From the NCBI RefSeq assembly GCF_001421415.1, contig NZ_LMKH01000023.1, positions 469,239-533,238 on the forward strand: 64,000 nucleotides of DNA, in the 5' to 3' direction. This DNA comes from Sphingomonas sp. Leaf208. Lineage in GTDB: Bacteria; Pseudomonadota; Alphaproteobacteria; Sphingomonadales; Sphingomonadaceae. A model generated the notes under the pieces. The model did not search any database. It had not been told where the DNA came from and saw only the letters and a program-made list of their open reading frames with translations. The position numbers and the translations under genes were made by a program. Positions 8,744 to 17,687 of the stretch are shown piece after piece. Each line of letters starts with the position of its first letter. Within the stretch, counting starts at the first letter, position 1.

Positions 8744-8773
8744 AATGCCCGCCGGCATGCAGTCGGCGGGCAT
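8744..8773 (+). other. hairpin after the DUF892 gene
   Basis: ATGCCCGCCG and CGGCGGGCAT form a 10-bp stem with a 10-base loop just after the stop codon. No T-run follows, so it is more likely a 3' stabilising hairpin than a full terminator. Confidence 0.5.
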
Positions 8774-8812
8774 CCGCATCCCATACATTGCCGGACGGAA
8801 GAGACGAGATCC

Positions 8813-9064
8813 ATGACGACCTATCCGCTGAGTGAGCCAGCCACGATCTACCGCACCGACACATCAGGTGGGGAGCGGAAGAGCGTTGCGCGCGGGTCCT
8901 TGGCCGACTGTGCCGACATCCTCGCTGGTTGGTCGTCGGAGGATCGCGCTACGGTCGAGATCGAGGTGGACGACATGGCACTGCGCTATGGATCGGACGA
9001 GATCGAGGAGCTTCTCCAGTTCCTTCGCGAGGAAGACGCCGATCGGAAGTCCGTCGCCGGATGA
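8813..9064 (+). CDS. small acidic hypothetical protein
   Basis: An 83-aa soluble acidic protein of unknown function. It looks like a compact mixed fold, with a predicted strand and turn region (ATIYRTDTSGGERKSVARG) and a C-terminal acidic helix (DEIEELLQFLREEDAD). ATG at 8813 starts 9 bases after AGACGAGA. It lies 74 bases downstream of the DUF892 gene and points the same way. No family is recognised. Confidence 0.65.
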   Translation: MTTYPLSEPATIYRTDTSGGERKSVARGSLADCADILAGWSSEDRATVEIEVDDMALRYGSDEIEELLQFLREEDADRKSVAG

Positions 9065-9112
9065 CGCGTTAGCGGCTGTGCGGTCTTATTGGCCTCGGTG
9101 GACCGACCAGGT

Positions 9113-11212
9113 CTACACGTGCGCGTCAGGCGGAAATGGATCGCTGCACGTGATCCGGCCCGGCGCATCGACGCGGCCGGACACGCGACGCCGAAATCGG
9201 GGAGCCGTCGCCGTGGTCACCGTGACGTCGTACCAGCCGAAACTGTCGCGGAGAGGCCAGCGATAGCGTGTTTCGGCCAATGGTATCACCTTGGGCAGCA
9301 TACCGATCGCCGCAACGCTCGCCACCAGACCATGATCGCGATGGCTGCCGGGCAGTCGCAGAACGAGATCGTCCGCGGTGGTGATCCACTGCATCCGGTA
9401 CAGGTGCGCTGGATCGTTTCCGCTGCCGGCGAAATGGCGGTGGAAGCCGTTCGGGCCGAGCACCCACAGATCGTAAAGGCCCGCGTCGTCGAACGGCCAC
9501 CGCCCGTCCAACGCGTGTCCGGGTTCGACGGTGAAGCGGCGCGGCGCTTGGGCCAGGTCGGTGCGGTCGTAAACGTGGAACACCGCCGCCTGCGTCCCTT
9601 CCGCAGTGAAGCGTAGATGGAGCGCGCGATCGGCGATCCTCTCGCTTACGGCCAAGGCATAGGGCAGCGGACGAGCGCAGCGGATGCCGGGTTCCTGCCA
9701 TGGGTGCAGCGACCCGACTGGCGCCTGGGGGCTTATCTGCTTGGGGATCGCCGCGGCCCGGACGGCATCGGGCCGTGGATCGGGCATCGCGGCGAACGGT
9801 GCAGGGTCGGCGGCGGTGAAGTCGAACGCGGACGTCAGGTCGCCGCAGACCGCGCGGCGCCACGGTGCGATGTTGGGTTCGTGAAAGTCGAACCGGCGTT
9901 CGAGGAAGCGGATCACCGAGGTGTGATCGAACACCTGCGAGTTGACCCACCCGCCCCGGCTCCACGGCGAGACGACGTACATCGGCACGCGCGGGCCCAG
10001 CCCATACGCCCGGCCGCGATAGGCAGGAAGATCGAGCGCGGCATCGCTTTTGCTCGGGTGGAGGTGATAGCTGCCATCGCAATCGACCGTCGAGCCGCCG
10101 AGCAGCGTGCCGTCGGCGGCGTGCGAGGGGGGCGCCGGCGGCGGGACGTGATCGAAGAAGCCGTCATTCTCGTCGAACATCACGAGCAGCACGGTTCGCG
10201 CCCAGACCTTGGGGTCGGCGGTCAGCGCGTCGAGTACGTCGGCGATATAGGCGGCGCCTTGCGCGGGGCTCGATGGGCCGGGATGCTCGGAGCCTTTCGC
10301 GGTGGCGATGACGTACGACACTTGCGGCAGTCGCCCGGCGAGAACGTCGGTGCGCAAGACGTCGAGCCCGCGGGTCGTCAGCGCGCGCTCTCGTAATGCG
10401 GCATCCCCACCACCCTGGTGCGCATCGCGGAACGCGGCGAAGCCGACCAGCGGGTTGTCGGTGAAATTATCGGCCATGTCCTGGTAGATGCGCCAGTCGA
10501 CACCCTTCGCTTGCAACCGCTCGACCACCGTCGTCCAGCGATACGGATCGGCAGCGCCGCCGTCCGCGGGAAAACTGTCGTGCGAATTGCCGATTGCAGG
10601 ACCGCCCAGCGTGCCGCCGGGATCGTTGGTGCCGCTCCACAGGAACAGGCGGTTTGTGTTGGTCCCGGTCTGGACCGAGCAATGATACGCGTCGCAGACG
10701 GTGAACGCCTCCGCGAGCGCGAACTGGAACGGGATGTCCTCGCGTCGATAATGCCCCATCGCGCGCTGGCTCTTGGCTTCGGGCCAGTGCGCCATCCGCC
10801 CGTCGTCCCAGCCGCGTTGCGCATCGGGCCAGCTATGCGGCGTGCCCTCCATCCGCATCAAATCGAAATTCGTCCGCGTGGCGAGGTGGAACGGCAGGAC
10901 CGTCCTAGCGCCGCCGGGGGCGGTTCGATCGCTCTGGTACCAGACCGGCGCCGGCTTCGTCGCGTCGGCCTCCGACGGGACGGGGATCGGCAACCGGTCC
11001 GCAAACCCGCGGACGCCGCGCAGCGACCCGAAATAATGATCGAAGCCGCGATTTTCCTGCATCAGTATGACGACGTGCTCGACGTCCATGATCGAGCCCG
11101 TCTTCACGTCGGGTGCGATCGCCGCCGCCCGCGCGATCGCCGCGGGAAACGTGGACAGCGTCGCACCGGACAGGCCGGCGGCGAGCAGCGTACGACGAGA
11201 AACTTCTGTCAT
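9113..11212 (-). CDS. phosphocholine-specific (non-hemolytic type) phospholipase C
   Basis: A 699-aa secreted or periplasmic phosphoesterase that cleaves phosphatidylcholine to diacylglycerol and phosphocholine in characterised relatives. The N-terminus has a twin-arginine signal (SRRTLLAAGL then a hydrophobic stretch), so it is exported folded. The phosphoesterase domain begins with VILMQENRGFDHYFGSLRG (about residue 47) and includes MFDENDGFFDHVPPPAPP (about 340). Two C-terminal repeats of the DUF756 type follow from about residue 490. ATG at 11212 is preferred over the GTG two codons upstream. It is divergent from an aldehyde dehydrogenase, with a palindrome between them. In relatives such enzymes are often phosphate regulated. 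Confidence 0.92.
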   Translation of the reverse strand: MTEVSRRTLLAAGLSGATLSTFPAAIARAAAIAPDVKTGSIMDVEHVVILMQENRGFDHYFGSLRGVRGFADRLPIPVPSEADATKPAPVWYQSDRTAPGGARTVLPFHLATRTNFDLMRMEGTPHSWPDAQRGWDDGRMAHWPEAKSQRAMGHYRREDIPFQFALAEAFTVCDAYHCSVQTGTNTNRLFLWSGTNDPGGTLGGPAIGNSHDSFPADGGAADPYRWTTVVERLQAKGVDWRIYQDMADNFTDNPLVGFAAFRDAHQGGGDAALRERALTTRGLDVLRTDVLAGRLPQVSYVIATAKGSEHPGPSSPAQGAAYIADVLDALTADPKVWARTVLLVMFDENDGFFDHVPPPAPPSHAADGTLLGGSTVDCDGSYHLHPSKSDAALDLPAYRGRAYGLGPRVPMYVVSPWSRGGWVNSQVFDHTSVIRFLERRFDFHEPNIAPWRRAVCGDLTSAFDFTAADPAPFAAMPDPRPDAVRAAAIPKQISPQAPVGSLHPWQEPGIRCARPLPYALAVSERIADRALHLRFTAEGTQAAVFHVYDRTDLAQAPRRFTVEPGHALDGRWPFDDAGLYDLWVLGPNGFHRHFAGSGNDPAHLYRMQWITTADDLVLRLPGSHRDHGLVASVAAIGMLPKVIPLAETRYRWPLRDSFGWYDVTVTTATAPRFRRRVSGRVDAPGRITCSDPFPPDAHV

Positions 11213-11561
11213 GGCCACGATCCGAATGATGAACGTGCACGATCCGCAAAAGCGTGGGATCGCACAAGATACTGCGGGCCTGCTCCGTATGCCCGATGCG
11301 TGTCATGTACGTGACACGAGGCCTCGCGCGGGGCGGGGCGTCCGCACCGATGATAGGCGCGACGATCGCATCGCTCCGGTTGAGCCTGCGGACACGCTGC
11401 CATATGCTGCGGTCGCCGTGCCGGGCGACCCCGGCATTTCGCTCGATCGATCCGGCGATTGCCACGTACGATCCCTCGATCGCGCCTTGGGTCTTACCGC
11501 GGCGACGATCGACGACGACATGACGGTTCAGCCGGACGCGACGCCAACAACGGAGACGATT
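11213..11561. other. divergent promoter region, 349 bases
   Basis: The only notable signal between phospholipase C and the aldehyde dehydrogenase is the dyad at 11299-11318. No gene was seen. An in-frame ATG at 11520 extends the dehydrogenase frame but lacks a good ribosome-binding site. Confidence 0.55.
11299..11318. promoter_or_regulatory. palindromic operator candidate
   Basis: CGTGTCA and TGACACG are perfect 7-bp inverted arms around a 6-base centre, placed between two divergent genes. The size and symmetry fit a dimeric repressor of the TetR or GntR type. No regulator gene is adjacent. Confidence 0.4.
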
Positions 11562-12998
11562 ATGACCACCGCCTATGACACCAAGCTCGGGCTCTACATC
11601 GCCGGCGAATGGCTGAGCGGCGACGGTCGCGAGACTCGCGACGTGCTGAACCCGGCGACCGGTGCGGGACAGGCGGCGTTGCCGCTCGCCAATGCCGCCG
11701 ACCTCGATCGTGCGCTGGAGGCGGCGCAGCGCGGCTTTATCGCATGGCGTGCGACCCCGCCGGAAAAGCGTGCCGCGATCCTGGTCCGGACCGCGCAGCT
11801 GCTGCGCGAACGCGGCGATCACATCGCGCGTATCGCAACGCTCGAGCAGGGCAAGATTCAGGCCGAGGCGAAGGGCGAGGTCGCGTTTGCCGCCGCGCTG
11901 CTCGATTTCCACGCCGCCGAGGGCCTGCGCGTCTATGGCCGCGTGCTGCCCCGCCCATCGGGTACGCGGAGCCTGGTCCTGCACCAGCCGGTCGGCCCGG
12001 TGGCGGCGTTCTGCGCGTGGAACTTCCCGATCATGAACGTCGTGCGCAAGATCGCGCCGGCAGTCGCGGCCGGCTGCTCGATCATCATCAAGCCGTCCGA
12101 GGAGACCGCGGGTAGCGCGGTCGAGGTCATGCGCTGCTTCCAGGACGCCGGACTGCCCGGCGACGTCGCGCAGTGCGTGTTCGGGGTCCCCGACATGGTG
12201 TCGCGCCACCTGCTCGCCTCGCCGATCACGCGGAAACTGAGCTTCACCGGGTCGGTGCCGGTCGGCAAGGCGCTGATGAAGCTGGCCGCCGATACGATGA
12301 TGCGGACGACGATGGAGCTGGGTGGACACGGCCCGGTGCTGGTGTTCGACGATTGCGATCTGGAGAAGACGCTCGATACGCTGGTCGCGCACAAGTTTCG
12401 CAACGCGGGCCAGGTCTGCGTCGCGCCGACGCGCTTCCACGTACAGGATGGCATCTACGACCGGTTTGCCGCCGGTTTTGCCGAGCGGACGCGCGCGCTG
12501 AAGATCGGCGACGGCATGGATGCGGCGAGCCAGATGGGCCCGATGGCCAACGCCCGCCGTCCCGATGCAATCGCCGAGCTGGTCGGCGACGCGACGGGGC
12601 ACGGCGCCAAGCTGCTCGCGGGCGGCGACTATGGCGGCCAGGGCGGTTTCTTCTTCCAGCCGACCGTGCTGGCCGACGTCCCCCTGTCGGCGCGCGCGAT
12701 GAACGAGGAGCCGTTCGGCCCGGTCGCCCTGCTCAGCCGGTTCGCGACGGACGAGGACGCGGTGACCGAAGCCAACCGCCTGCCGTTCGGGCTGGCGGCG
12801 TATTGCTTCACCGAGAATGGCCGTCGCCAGAACATGCTCGGCGACGCGATCGAGGCGGGGATGATCGCGATCAACAACGTCCGGCTGAGCTATCCCGACA
12901 GCCCGTTCGGCGGCGTGAAGGAGAGCGGGCATGGTTCCGAGGACGGTCCAGAGGGCATTGCCGCGCATCTGGTCACGAAGGCCGTGCATATCAGCTGA
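11562..12998 (+). CDS. NAD(P)-dependent aldehyde dehydrogenase, succinate-semialdehyde dehydrogenase-like
   Basis: A 478-aa cytoplasmic aldehyde dehydrogenase that oxidises an aldehyde to the acid with NAD(P). The catalytic glutamate is in MELGGHGP (about residue 250), the catalytic cysteine in NAGQVCVAP (about 285), and EEPFGPV lies near residue 385. The nucleotide-binding segment FTGSVPVG is near 230. It resembles the GabD-like succinate-semialdehyde group, but the aldehyde cannot be assigned. ATG at 11562 is preferred over in-frame starts upstream because GGAGA lies 5-9 bases before it. Confidence 0.9.
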   Translation: MTTAYDTKLGLYIAGEWLSGDGRETRDVLNPATGAGQAALPLANAADLDRALEAAQRGFIAWRATPPEKRAAILVRTAQLLRERGDHIARIATLEQGKIQAEAKGEVAFAAALLDFHAAEGLRVYGRVLPRPSGTRSLVLHQPVGPVAAFCAWNFPIMNVVRKIAPAVAAGCSIIIKPSEETAGSAVEVMRCFQDAGLPGDVAQCVFGVPDMVSRHLLASPITRKLSFTGSVPVGKALMKLAADTMMRTTMELGGHGPVLVFDDCDLEKTLDTLVAHKFRNAGQVCVAPTRFHVQDGIYDRFAAGFAERTRALKIGDGMDAASQMGPMANARRPDAIAELVGDATGHGAKLLAGGDYGGQGGFFFQPTVLADVPLSARAMNEEPFGPVALLSRFATDEDAVTEANRLPFGLAAYCFTENGRRQNMLGDAIEAGMIAINNVRLSYPDSPFGGVKESGHGSEDGPEGIAAHLVTKAVHIS

Positions 12999-13167
12999 CC
13001 ACGCGGTGCAAGGCCTTCCGCGGACGGTCGGCCTTACGCTCCGTCGCACTGGATTTCGGGAAACGCCCCCCCGCCCGTTCGATCAAGGCTATTCGTCGTC
13101 GGCACCGTCTACCGTTCAGGTTCGGCGCGCTAATCAGGGCGCGGCTTACGGTGACGGGGAGGTGACG

Positions 13168-13458
13168 ATGACGACGATCAAGGGAAGCATGCTGGTGTCG
13201 ATGCTTGGGCTGGCGTGCCTCGGAGCCTGCGCCTCGACCGGCACGAACGACCGGGCGAGGACGGGACTATGCCGCCCCGATGCCGCCGCGGCGCTCGCCG
13301 GGCAGACCGCGCCTGACGACACGGATATTCTTCGCCGGACGGGGAGCGCCGTGGTCCGTCGGCTCGCACCCGGCGATCCGATGACGCGCGATTACCGGCA
13401 GGAGCGCGTGACCGTCATCGTCGCGGACGGCCGGGTGGTCTCCGCGTCCTGTGGTTGA
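13168..13458 (+). CDS. lipoprotein of the peptidase inhibitor I78 type
   Basis: A 96-aa exported protein. The N-terminus (LVSMLGLACLGAC) is a lipoprotein signal with the lipobox cysteine near residue 21. The mature part ends with the I78 pattern: RRLAPGDPMTRDYRQERVTV, then a C-terminal VVSASCG. I78 proteins are small serine-protease inhibitor-like folds. ATG at 13168 follows GGGGAGG with a spacing of 5. Its stop codon overlaps the start of the next lipoprotein gene by 8 bases, so the two are coupled. Confidence 0.8.
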   Translation: MTTIKGSMLVSMLGLACLGACASTGTNDRARTGLCRPDAAAALAGQTAPDDTDILRRTGSAVVRRLAPGDPMTRDYRQERVTVIVADGRVVSASCG

Positions 13459-13843
13459 GCGTGGAGCCTGGCTGCTGGCGGCAATCCTGGCATTAGCCGG
13501 GACGTTCATCACGGGTTGTACGGCGCATGTCCCGGTCGAAGGTCCGATAGCGCTTGGGCAGACCGCGTTCGTCGACGGACCGAAGGTGCGCGCGGACCGG
13601 GTCATCGAAGACAGTCGCTGCCCCGTCGGTGTGCAGTGCGTCTGGGCGGGGCGGCTCGTGGTACGCGCGACCGTCATGGGCGGCGGCTGGTCCAGGCAGA
13701 TCGATCTGACGCTCGGCATGCCCGTCAACGTCGCGGACGGCGCGCTGACCCTGGTCGCGGCCAGTCCGGCGCGGCGAGTGGATGCTCGTCCCGCAAACGA
13801 CAGAGCCTATCGCTTCACCTTCGCATTTCGAGGCGGCCGGTAA
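13451..13843 (+). CDS. hypothetical lipoprotein
   Basis: A 130-aa protein with a lipoprotein signal (LLAAILALAGTFITGC, cysteine near residue 23). The mature domain contains a CPVGVQCVWAG segment with two cysteines, a pattern found in several small uncharacterised exported proteins, and looks all-beta. The function is unknown. The GTG start lies inside the end of the I78 gene, indicating translational coupling. The two are probably co-expressed in the cell envelope. Confidence 0.7.
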   Translation: MVERGAWLLAAILALAGTFITGCTAHVPVEGPIALGQTAFVDGPKVRADRVIEDSRCPVGVQCVWAGRLVVRATVMGGGWSRQIDLTLGMPVNVADGALTLVAASPARRVDARPANDRAYRFTFAFRGGR

Positions 13844-13921
13844 CGTTGCGAGGCGTTTATCGGGTGGTACGCGGTGCCCTCTGCGTTGCCCCGCGGGACG
13901 TCCGGGCCTACACCGTCGACG

Positions 13922-15499
13922 ATGCTGACGTCGACGATCCACCAGATTCTTGTGCTGCGATCGGATTCACGCGGTCGACCCGGTTTGCGACTAGGTGCTG
14001 AACGCAGACGACGCTCGCGGCTTACGGCAAGCGTCGCGCTATTCGCCGGGTGCGCGGTGCTGGCCGCGTGCGATCGGCGGCCGGATACCGGCGCGGTGGT
14101 GGTCAGCGCGATCGGCGGGGTCCCGCATGTCGCCGATGCCAGCCGCGTCGCACTCGACACTCCTGCCCGCCTGCTGATGGATTCGACCGCGCAGGGGCTG
14201 GTGCGGTTCGATGCCGCGGGACAGATCGAGCCGGGGATCGCCGAGCGCTGGATCGTGATCGACGGCGGGATGAGCTACATCTTCCGCCTGCGCGAGGGCG
14301 ACTGGGGCGATGGTACGCCGGTGACCGCCGAACAGGTGGTGACGATGCTCCGGCGACAGATTGGCGGCCCCGATACTGCACGGGCAGCGGCGGGCGCGCG
14401 CAATCCGCTCGCGCCGTTCCTGACCGCGATCGACGAGATCGTCGTGATGACGCCGCAGGTGATCGAGGTGCGGCTGTCGCGGCCCCGCCCCGACCTGCTG
14501 AAGCTGTTCGCGCAACCCGAACTCGCGTTGCTGCGGCTGCGTCCGACCGGCGGGACCGGGCCGTTCCGCGTGGCACATCGCGGTCGTGCACCGTTGCTGC
14601 GCCCGGCGTTCGATCCCGGCCAAGCCGATCCCGACGACCAGCGCGAGGCAAAGCCGCAGGAGGACGTCCGGCTGATCGGCGAGCGTGCGGCGCGGGCGAT
14701 CGCCCGGTTCGCCAATCGCGACTCCGATCTGGTGAGCGGCGGCAGCTTCGTCGACTGGCCGTTGCTGGCGGCGACCAGTATCGCGCCGGCGAACATCCGC
14801 GTCGATCCAGCGGTGGGGCTGTTCGGCCTGGCGATCGTCCGGCGCGACGGGTTCCTGGCCGATGCCGCCAACCGCGCCGCCGTGTCGCAGGCGATCGATC
14901 GGTCGGCGGTGACGGGGGCGGTCGCGCCGAACTGGGACGCGGCGGACCGCATCCTGCCCGATATCCTCGACTCCGCCTCGCTGCCGCAGGTGCCGGCATG
15001 GACACTGCTGACGCAGGACGAACGTCGCGCTGCCGCGCGCCAGCGGGTTGCAGGCTGGAAACAGCAGAGTCCGGGTCCGATCGAACTGCGGGTCGCGCTG
15101 CCCACCGGGCCGGGGGCGACATTGCTATATGCGCAGGTCGCGGCATCGCTGATGGCAATCGGGATCGTCCCCCGGCGAGTCGGGATCGACGACGCCGCGG
15201 AACTGAAGCTGGTCGATGCGGTCGCGCCCTATGACAGCGCGCGCTGGTATCTGGCGGCGGCCTGCGTCGCATGTGGCGATGCGGCGCGGACGGCACTGGA
15301 GGCGGCGCGCGAGGCTCCGACGTTGGCCGAACGCGGCGCCAGGATAGCCGCCGCCGATGCCGCGATGAACGAGGACGTGGCGTTCATCCCGCTGGCGCGG
15401 CCCTTGCGTTGGTCGCTGGTCTCCCCACGCCTCAGCCAGTGGCAGGCGAACACCCGCGCGTGGCACCCGTTGAACCGGTTGCGCGCCGATACCAACTAG
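13922..15499 (+). CDS. ABC transporter substrate-binding protein, family 5 (peptide/nickel type)
   Basis: A family-5 extracellular solute-binding protein of about 525 aa, anchored by a lipoprotein signal (LTASVALFAGCAVLAAC). Typical segments are QGLVRFDAAGQIEPGIAERW, the FRLREGDWGDGTPVTAEQVV strand-helix and the DRSAVTGAV helix. Relatives bind oligopeptides or other ligands for an ABC importer, but no permease or ATPase genes are adjacent, so the partner is unknown. The start is uncertain: a GTG at 13874, this ATG, or a later GTG would all leave the signal intact. Confidence 0.78.
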   Translation: MLTSTIHQILVLRSDSRGRPGLRLGAERRRRSRLTASVALFAGCAVLAACDRRPDTGAVVVSAIGGVPHVADASRVALDTPARLLMDSTAQGLVRFDAAGQIEPGIAERWIVIDGGMSYIFRLREGDWGDGTPVTAEQVVTMLRRQIGGPDTARAAAGARNPLAPFLTAIDEIVVMTPQVIEVRLSRPRPDLLKLFAQPELALLRLRPTGGTGPFRVAHRGRAPLLRPAFDPGQADPDDQREAKPQEDVRLIGERAARAIARFANRDSDLVSGGSFVDWPLLAATSIAPANIRVDPAVGLFGLAIVRRDGFLADAANRAAVSQAIDRSAVTGAVAPNWDAADRILPDILDSASLPQVPAWTLLTQDERRAAARQRVAGWKQQSPGPIELRVALPTGPGATLLYAQVAASLMAIGIVPRRVGIDDAAELKLVDAVAPYDSARWYLAAACVACGDAARTALEAAREAPTLAERGARIAAADAAMNEDVAFIPLARPLRWSLVSPRLSQWQANTRAWHPLNRLRADTN

Positions 15500-15504
15500 G
15501 GTCC

Positions 15505-15930
15505 ATGAACCCGCGCACCACCCGCATCGCCCCCGGCGAAATCTTCCAGACGCTGCCGTTCGGCACGGACGCGCTGTCGGTACGCCGCCGCGTCGAGGCG
15601 ATGGAGCGCGTGATGGAGGGGTTGTTCGTCATCCCCGGCACCAACCGCAAGGTCGGCATGGACGTCGTGCTCGACCTCATCCCGTTCGCCGGCAGCACGA
15701 TCGCGGCGGCGGTCGGCGCGTGGATGGCATGGGAAGCGCGCAACATCGGCATGTCGAAGATCCAGATGGCGCGGATGTTCGGCAATGTCGGGATCGACTG
15801 GGCGTTCGGTATGATCCCGTTCGTCGGCGCGATCCCCGATTTCTTCTTCCGCTCGAACACGCGCAATTTGCGGATCATCAAGCGTCACCTCGACAAGCAT
15901 TATCCATCGACGACGACGCTTCAGGGGTAA
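15505..15930 (+). CDS. DUF4112 domain-containing protein
   Basis: A 141-aa protein with the DUF4112 signature: RKVGMDVVLDLIPFAGSTIA, an internal hydrophobic hairpin, and GIDWAFGMIPFVGAIPDFFF, then NLRIIKRHL. The repeated LIPFAG/MIPFVG motifs line membrane-inserted helices, so it is probably a small inner-membrane protein. The function is unknown in the family. ATG at 15505 lies 5 bases after the solute-binding gene, so the two may share a transcript. Confidence 0.82.
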   Translation: MNPRTTRIAPGEIFQTLPFGTDALSVRRRVEAMERVMEGLFVIPGTNRKVGMDVVLDLIPFAGSTIAAAVGAWMAWEARNIGMSKIQMARMFGNVGIDWAFGMIPFVGAIPDFFFRSNTRNLRIIKRHLDKHYPSTTTLQG

Positions 15931-15944
15931 CCGGCTACAAAACA

Positions 15945-16037
15945 GTCATTCCCGCGCAGGCGAGAACCCATACTGGCTAGCCTTTCCAATGATCTCGAAT
16001 GTCATCCAATATGGGTCCCCGCCTGCGCGGGGATGAC
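15945..16037. repeat. REP-like inverted pair, family 4 (GTCATYCC)
   Basis: Facing arms starting GTCATTCCCGCGCAGGCG and ending CGCCTGCGCGGGGATGAC, with CCCATA and TATGGG inside. It lies between convergent genes and can serve as a 3' end structure. Confidence 0.85.
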
Positions 16038-16062
16038 GATACTTAGCGACTCAGAGTAGTCG

Positions 16063-17517
16063 TTACGGCCCGACGTCGGCATCGCGTGCCGCCGGCTTGT
16101 AGCTCGCACTCGTTCCAAGCCCCAGCGCGACCGCGACGCGGTCGTTCCAGCCATAGGGGTCGGCGCGGATCACAGGCTCGCCGGCGTCGTCGAACAGCAC
16201 GGTCTGGTACAACAGACGCACCGGGATCTCCTTCGGCAATTTGACGAACGTCTCCTTGCCGGTCGCGCGAGCGGCGTGCCACTGATCGGTCACGCCCTCG
16301 TCCTTCGCGAGCAGTTCGGCGAACCCGAGCGCATCCTCGACGCGGACGCAGCCATGACTGCGCTGGCGCTGGACCTCGGCGAACAGCTGTTTCGCAGGCG
16401 TGTCGTGCAGGTAGATCGCGTGCTCGTTGGACATGTCGAACTTGACGAGGCCGAGCGAGTTCTTCGGCCCCGATTGCTGGACCAGCCAGCCATTCTTCCA
16501 CGCGAGGTTGTTGGCGCGCAGATACCCGGCGCCCTTGCCGGCCATCTCCTTCTTCTCGACCGAGCGCGGCACCGTCCAGGTCGGATTGGCGACGAGGCGG
16601 AAAATCGGCGACCCGAGCTGCGGCGTTTCCTTGTCGGGTTCGCCGACCACGACCTTGCGACTGTCGACCAACTTGCCGTCGCGCCAATAGCTCAACCGTG
16701 CCGCCGCGAGATTGACGTCGATCCGCGTCGTCGGCGCGTTGCGATCGAGCCACCGGAGCCGCTCCATGTTGACCGCGATCGCGCGCGCCCGGTCTGCGTC
16801 GGACAAGTTGAGGATGCCGAGCGCCGCGCTGCCGATCATGCCGTCGGGCTTGATCCCGTAGTCCGCCTGCATCTTCTTGATCGCGAGGATCATTGCCGGG
16901 GTCAGGCGATCGCCTTGCGCGGCCCCCTTGTCGAGATAATCGAACACAACGAGCTGGTGCGCGATCGCAGGGACCCGCGGATCGGCTTCGCCCGGCGTGA
17001 TCGGCTTGCCCGTGTCGGGGATCGCGGACGCCGGCGTCTGCTCCCATTTCGGCGTCGCGAGATAGGCCTTCGATAGGCGCGCGTAATTCTCGTCCTGCGG
17101 TGCCAGTCCGGCGAGCCACTTGCCAATGTCGCCCGCTTGGAGCGCCGCGGCGAGGCCACGGCCGAGATCGACCTGCGGGCGCGGTACGGTGTAGACGTCG
17201 AACAACTTGGTCGGATCGGTCGCGCCCTGCGACAGCGCCTTGCCATATGCCAGCGCAGCCTTGGTCAACGCGTCGTCGCCGGCACCGGGCTGCGCGCTCG
17301 CATCGAAGCTCATCCGGTCGAGGCCGTGAGCGCCGCGCGCCGCGATCGCCTTACGCAACTGCCCGGCGGTGGTCGTGGTCCACCCGGTCGACGCAGCCGC
17401 CGGAGCCGCCGCCGCCGCGGGCTGCTGCGTGTTCGAGGCGGTCGTCGTCTTCACCTCGCACGCCGAGAGTGCACACGTCATCGCCAGCAGCGATGCACCG
17501 ATCAAACCTAGACGCAC
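16063..17517 (-). CDS. L,D-transpeptidase, YcbB-like lipoprotein
   Basis: A 484-aa exported enzyme of the L,D-transpeptidase family, which makes 3-3 cross-links in peptidoglycan or attaches proteins to it. A lipoprotein signal (LLAMTCALSAC) is followed by a linker, a peptidoglycan-binding-like domain (LTPAMILAIKKMQADYGIKP, about residue 205) and the YkuD catalytic domain with HDTP and the catalytic SHGCVRVED (about 385). The arrangement matches the large YcbB type. The GTG at 17517 is chosen because GGGGGAA precedes it at a normal spacing. The frame opens with a TTG ten codons upstream. Confidence 0.9.
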   Translation of the reverse strand: MRLGLIGASLLAMTCALSACEVKTTTASNTQQPAAAAAPAAASTGWTTTTAGQLRKAIAARGAHGLDRMSFDASAQPGAGDDALTKAALAYGKALSQGATDPTKLFDVYTVPRPQVDLGRGLAAALQAGDIGKWLAGLAPQDENYARLSKAYLATPKWEQTPASAIPDTGKPITPGEADPRVPAIAHQLVVFDYLDKGAAQGDRLTPAMILAIKKMQADYGIKPDGMIGSAALGILNLSDADRARAIAVNMERLRWLDRNAPTTRIDVNLAAARLSYWRDGKLVDSRKVVVGEPDKETPQLGSPIFRLVANPTWTVPRSVEKKEMAGKGAGYLRANNLAWKNGWLVQQSGPKNSLGLVKFDMSNEHAIYLHDTPAKQLFAEVQRQRSHGCVRVEDALGFAELLAKDEGVTDQWHAARATGKETFVKLPKEIPVRLLYQTVLFDDAGEPVIRADPYGWNDRVAVALGLGTSASYKPAARDADVGP

Positions 17518-17687
17518 CAGCAATTCCCCCACAATCTGGACATACAACGCTCGGGTGTCGGTCTCCGCTCCACAACGGAGGAGCGGAGACGTAATTCTTC
17601 CACAAGATCGTCAGCCCGTGCCTTTTGCATGGCGCGCGCCGTCATTCTGCAACCCGGATCGCGCCCGTCGCGTTATAGGGCCCACGC

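Noticed and set aside
15945..16037. CRISPR-like or other array structure from repeated GC-rich palindromes
   Set aside because: The repeats occur as inverted pairs at gene borders with no regular spacers or cas genes, so they are REP-type elements.
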